Source: Anaerosolibacter carboniphilus (GTDB taxonomy: Bacteria; Bacillota; Clostridia; Peptostreptococcales; Thermotaleaceae). From it: DNA of 64,000 nucleotides. Both the position numbers and the translations under genes were made by a program. Below, in pieces: positions 61,250-64,000 of the stretch; position 1 is the first letter of the stretch; each line of letters opens with the position of its first letter. Below the pieces are notes generated by a model, which had not been told where the DNA came from, ran no database searches, and worked only from the letters and a program-made list of their open reading frames with translations. The DNA lies in assembly GCF_014205875.1 (NCBI RefSeq), contig NZ_JACHEN010000021.1, positions 33,090 to 97,089 of the forward strand. The letters are read 5' to 3'.

Positions 61250-61450
61250 ATGAGAGCAGGAATTGTTGATTTGAGCTATACCCTAATATTCCAGATTATC
61301 AATACATTACTGATAATAGGAATTATATGGGGTATTTTTTACTTGATTTTTAAATTGCCAAAAAAATTAAAAGCATTGGAAAATGATCTTTGTCTTGCTA
61401 AATCTAAAATTGATGAATTAGAGAATAGGCTGAATCAGCTTAAGCAATAA
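61250..61450 (+). CDS. Small membrane protein with coiled coil
   Basis: A 66-residue protein with one N-terminal membrane helix (about 8-34) and a C-terminal heptad-like coiled coil (ALENDLCLAKSKIDELENRLNQ region). GGAGG precedes the ATG. A hypothetical protein, possibly an assembly or scaffold factor. Confidence 0.65.
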   Translation: MRAGIVDLSYTLIFQIINTLLIIGIIWGIFYLIFKLPKKLKALENDLCLAKSKIDELENRLNQLKQ

Positions 61451-61548
61451 TGCTTATCGTAACTTTCATAAACAATATGACAAACTATCTTAATATTTAT
61501 AATTCCTCAATGATCACCTTGAAGTGAAAATACTTTTATATCATTTGA

Positions 61549-61583
61549 AAAAATAATAAACACACCCATAATGAGTGTGTTTA
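61549..61583 (-). terminator. Intrinsic terminator
   Basis: AAACACACTCA, TTAT, GGGTGTGTTT then TTATTATTTTTT on the minus strand, directly behind the coiled-coil gene. Confidence 0.85.
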
Positions 61584-61584
61584 T

Positions 61585-61932
61585 CTATTTAGAACCTTTG
61601 ATTACCTGTAGCTTAATTTCTTGATGTTCTACACGGTCCGCAAGCTTATCTACCTTATCTCTTAATTCGTTGATACCTTCCATACTTTGCTTGTATCCAT
61701 CATATAAAGCCTTATGATTTTCATCCATTTTGTTTTCTAATCTTATTAATACATTTTCACTGCTAGCCGTTCTGCTCTGAAGATCATCGATTCTATCTTC
61801 AAGACCATCCATTCTGTTTTCAAGGCCACTCATTCTACCTTCGATGCCACCCATTCTAGTGTCCAGCCTGTTAAAACCTTCCTGCATTTCTCCATACATC
61901 CTTGATAGCATTTCAAAAGTTTTATCTTCCAT
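61585..61932 (-). CDS. Coiled-coil protein
   Basis: A 115-residue soluble protein that is almost wholly coiled coil, with 7-residue units of the type LENRMDGLEDRIDDLQSR (about 30-70) and a second helical segment. AAAGGAG is 8 nt from the ATG at 61932 and abuts the GTG at 61941, so the ATG is chosen. It resembles widespread Firmicutes coiled-coil proteins of unknown role. It is monocistronic. Confidence 0.65.
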   Translation of the reverse strand: MEDKTFEMLSRMYGEMQEGFNRLDTRMGGIEGRMSGLENRMDGLEDRIDDLQSRTASSENVLIRLENKMDENHKALYDGYKQSMEGINELRDKVDKLADRVEHQEIKLQVIKGSK

Positions 61933-62028
61933 AGGCTCCACTCCTTTACAATGATTTTATCACAAATATCCATCAAGCACATTAGTATTGTCCATCTTTT
62001 ATTCTATTTTCTATTTAAATACTTCATA

Positions 62029-62271
62029 CTACATAAATCCGATACTCCTATTTCCATAGGTTCCAGGATATACGCCAGGTATGATGGCAGACAAAATATT
62101 TTTCTTCTTAAAATTTCGAATGGCATTTTTGCTATGACAATATGCTTGGATAGTATCCCCATCTATTTTCCGAACCTGAATCTGCCGTTGGGATATCTCC
62201 ATTCCTTTTTGATACATAATGTTGATGGGCATATGGGTTTCTAAGGAATACTTCAATACATGATTAATCAT
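62029..62271 (-). CDS. Small WYL-like protein in the Y-polymerase operon
   Basis: An 80-residue protein resembling a single WYL-type ligand domain: PINIMYQKGMEISQRQIQVR, then IQAYCHSKNAIRNFKKKNILSA. The ATG at 62271 has AGGAGGG at 7-nt spacing, and the upstream GTG at 62277 is too close. It follows the SOS-boxed polymerase gene, suggesting a DNA-damage-linked role by analogy with WYL regulators. Confidence 0.65.
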   Translation of the reverse strand: MINHVLKYSLETHMPINIMYQKGMEISQRQIQVRKIDGDTIQAYCHSKNAIRNFKKKNILSAIIPGVYPGTYGNRSIGFM

Positions 62272-62283
62272 AGACACTCCCTC

Positions 62284-62547
62284 CTAGATTTTAAATAGCA
62301 TCCACTTGCAGGTCTCTAAGCCATACTTTAACTCATAGACTTTCTCTACTCCGTTGATGGCACTTTGACACCTAAAGATAAACATCTTATTCCCAGCCAG
62401 TTTTTCCAACTCTCTAGTCAGCACTCGATCGACCTTTATGGCCACCTCTGCTTCGGCTTCACCAACGATTTTAAACTTTATAGGTGTGGGAACACCTTCT
62501 TTATTAAATTTTGCGAGGACATCTATGGGCTTTGCAACTATTTTCAC
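62284..62547 (-). CDS. Small conserved-looking protein in the Y-polymerase operon
   Basis: An unrecognised 87-residue protein, probably beta-rich (PTPIKFKIVGEAEAEVAIKV, CQSAINGVEKVYELKYGLET). A GTG start with AGGAGG upstream lies 12 nt after the polymerase stop, so it is co-transcribed. It may be a polymerase accessory factor, by position only. Confidence 0.6.
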   Translation of the reverse strand: MKIVAKPIDVLAKFNKEGVPTPIKFKIVGEAEAEVAIKVDRVLTRELEKLAGNKMFIFRCQSAINGVEKVYELKYGLETCKWMLFKI

Positions 62548-62559
62548 ATTTCTCGCCTC

Positions 62560-63816
62560 CTATAGTAAACTGGCCATCATAGGGTAGTCATCAGCACCAA
62601 CGCCGCCAATCATCGATTTGATTCCCGAGTTTAACAATACAGCCTTCATGATAGATGTTGAACCGTAGCGCAGCCTTACCTGATCTATCACAGCATCCAA
62701 TGCCTTATTTCTTTCTCGGTCGATGTCATCAAATAATGATTTCTGTTGGAATTCATTACTGGACAATTCAGATACTCTGACCCCAAAATTTCGAATCGGC
62801 TCCCTTCTCCATGCTTCATCGAATAATTCCGCGACGGTCTTAAAGATTTCCTTTGTACAATCTGTGGGAGAAAATAGCTTCCGTTGGTGAGAATAAGTCC
62901 TAAGCTCTGTATCTCTTAGACTTATGGCGACCAATCCACATACATTTTCTGTATGCCTAAGGCGCATGGACACCGTTTCTGTAATGGCAAGAAGAATTCT
63001 ATAAGCCGTAGCTTTGTCTTCCACATCAAAGGCGATGGTACTGGAATTGCCAATGCCCTTCATATCCATATGTTTTCCCCCACGGACAGGGGAATCTTCC
63101 CGCCCGTTTGCATAATTCCAAATCATAATGCCATGGCTTTTTAACCTGTATTTTATGTGCTCATAATCACAAGTGGCAAGATCTCCTATGGTATAGATGC
63201 CTATCTTATTCAGCTTAGGCAGCGTCGCCCTGCCCACGTAAAAAAGCGATTCTACAGGCAATGGCCATATTTTCTGGGAAATTTCCTCGGGAAAAACTGT
63301 TGCCACAGCATCTGGCTTCTTCAAGTCTGATGCCATTTTGGCCAATAGCTTATTGCTAGATATGCCTATGGAAACGGTAAAACCCAATTCCTCCTTGATC
63401 CTATCTTTTATCCTGTGGGCCATCGTGATGGGATCACCCCAGCGATGTTCCATATCTGTATAGTCTAAAAATACCTCATCCACAGAAAACCGTTGAATCA
63501 CTGGCGAATATTCTTCCAATATCGCCATCATAGCATTAGAGCATTGCATATACAGGCCGTAGGATGGAGAAACAATATGGAGACTTGGGCACTTTTTCAG
63601 TGCATTATGAAGGGTTTCTCCCGTCTGAATTTTATATTGTTTTGCAGGAGTGCTTTTGGCCAGGATAATCCCATGGCGACTTTTCGGGTCTCCCCCCACT
63701 GCCGAAGGTATCGTACGTAGATCAAGGGGCGCTCCATTTTGCAAGCGATATACTGCTTCCCATGAAAGGTAGGCAGAGTCCACATCAATATGAAAGATAA
63801 TACGATTCTGTTTCAT
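62560..63816 (-). CDS. Y-family DNA polymerase (DinB/UvrX type)
   Basis: A 418-residue translesion polymerase. The palm motif FHIDVDSAYLSW is at about 8-19, RFSVDEVFLDYTD (about 101) carries the catalytic acidic pair, and SIGISSNKLLAKMASDLKKPD (about 155) is the family signature. The little-finger domain occupies about 240-350, and a C-terminal tail follows, with EFQQKSLFDD, a clamp-binding-like motif, near 370. This is longer than classical DinB and resembles the UvrX/YqjW group. The ATG at 63816 is chosen over a TTG at 63831. It is the first gene of an operon under a DinR/LexA box. Confidence 0.93.
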   Translation of the reverse strand: MKQNRIIFHIDVDSAYLSWEAVYRLQNGAPLDLRTIPSAVGGDPKSRHGIILAKSTPAKQYKIQTGETLHNALKKCPSLHIVSPSYGLYMQCSNAMMAILEEYSPVIQRFSVDEVFLDYTDMEHRWGDPITMAHRIKDRIKEELGFTVSIGISSNKLLAKMASDLKKPDAVATVFPEEISQKIWPLPVESLFYVGRATLPKLNKIGIYTIGDLATCDYEHIKYRLKSHGIMIWNYANGREDSPVRGGKHMDMKGIGNSSTIAFDVEDKATAYRILLAITETVSMRLRHTENVCGLVAISLRDTELRTYSHQRKLFSPTDCTKEIFKTVAELFDEAWRREPIRNFGVRVSELSSNEFQQKSLFDDIDRERNKALDAVIDQVRLRYGSTSIMKAVLLNSGIKSMIGGVGADDYPMMASLL

Positions 63817-63857
63817 AAGCTCACCGCTCAATCCATTATTTTCTATAGTATATGCTT

Positions 63858-63880
63858 ATTATATACCGAACATGCGTTCT
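63858..63880 (-). promoter_or_regulatory. LexA/DinR (SOS) box and -10 of the Y-polymerase operon
   Basis: CGAACATGCGTTCT (63867-63880) contains GAAC-N4-GTTC, the DinR box of Gram-positive bacteria. A TATAAT lies right beside it on the minus strand (63863-63858). LexA bound here would block the promoter, so the operon should be induced by DNA damage. Confidence 0.88.
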
Positions 63881-63915
63881 GAGTAAAGAAATAAAAATAA
63901 ATAAAGGTAAAGTGA

Positions 63916-63947
63916 AAGACTAAATTCCAGTTTGTAAGACTAAATTC
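63916..63947. repeat. Short direct repeat near the window edge
   Basis: AAGACTAAATTC occurs at 63916-63927 and 63936-63947 (20-bp period). It may be an operator or part of an element continuing beyond the window. No gene is seen in 63881-64000. Confidence 0.4.
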
Positions 63948-64000
63948 AATCCTATGGATGTTACTCTTACACGTCTCTTTCAGTATAATAAAAGTGCAGA

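Noticed and set aside
1..64000. rRNA, tRNA, CRISPR arrays, prophage or intact insertion sequences
   Set aside because: No matching sequence patterns or transposase/integrase genes were recognised on either strand.

Overview
The window looks like chromosomal DNA of a low-GC, anaerobic, motile Gram-positive bacterium of the class Clostridia, possibly near Alkaliphilus/Natronincola. That placement is inferred from gene content and style: GGAGG ribosome-binding sites, frequent TTG/GTG starts, U-tailed hairpin terminators, a short-form Hcp, an SLH surface protein, many riboswitches (guanine, cobalamin, c-di-GMP-I, TPP, preQ1) and a DinR-type SOS box. No rRNA, tRNA, CRISPR array, prophage or intact transposase gene was recognised.

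Layout. 1-3.5 kb: guanine-riboswitch operon xpt / BMP-family lipoprotein / nucleoside-type ABC ATPase, running off the left edge. 3.6-16.4 kb: envelope and signalling genes, including a glycosidase-like SH3 protein, a TPR/HTH regulator with a 50-codon secreted-peptide gene (an RRNPP-type quorum-sensing pair), the Amj lipid II flippase, an L,D-transpeptidase, a beta-CASP metallo-hydrolase and a chemoreceptor. 16.4-20.2 kb: BirA-type-operator biotin operon bioY-bioB-bioD-bioA. 20.4-22.1 kb: cobalamin-riboswitch operon cblT-cblS (alpha-ribazole uptake and kinase). 22.1-26 kb: two LysM-anchored 5'-nucleotidase/phosphodiesterase paralogues. 26-33 kb: small acetyltransferase, lipoprotein and stalk-domain genes mixed with repeats. 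33-45.4 kb: a polymorphic-toxin locus. A c-di-GMP-I riboswitch precedes an SLH/beta-propeller surface protein, a 2000-residue RHS protein with a possible clan-CD-peptidase-like tip, and a small membrane protein that may give immunity. Downstream lie about 6 kb of orphan tip fragments, small membrane proteins, MITE-like repeats and copies of an unassigned structured RNA element. 45.6-52.9 kb: hcp with a Crp/Fnr-type site, truA, isochorismatase-like hydrolase, rRNA methyltransferase and MFS genes. 53-58.6 kb: complete TPP-riboswitch operon thiSGHFEDC. 58.7-64 kb: lipoprotein, preQ1-controlled queT, XRE regulator with peptide deformylase, coiled-coil proteins, and an SOS-boxed Y-family polymerase operon.

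How it fits together. Several operons are vitamin or base salvage/synthesis units, each gated by its own RNA or repressor (guanine, biotin, cobalamin, thiamine, preQ1). The most unusual part is 29.5-45.4 kb, where a second-messenger riboswitch appears to control contact-type RHS toxin deployment and where displaced toxin tips, repeats and a recurrent terminator-bearing RNA element accumulate. The RRNPP cassette at 5.8-7.5 kb is a second candidate cell-cell communication system.
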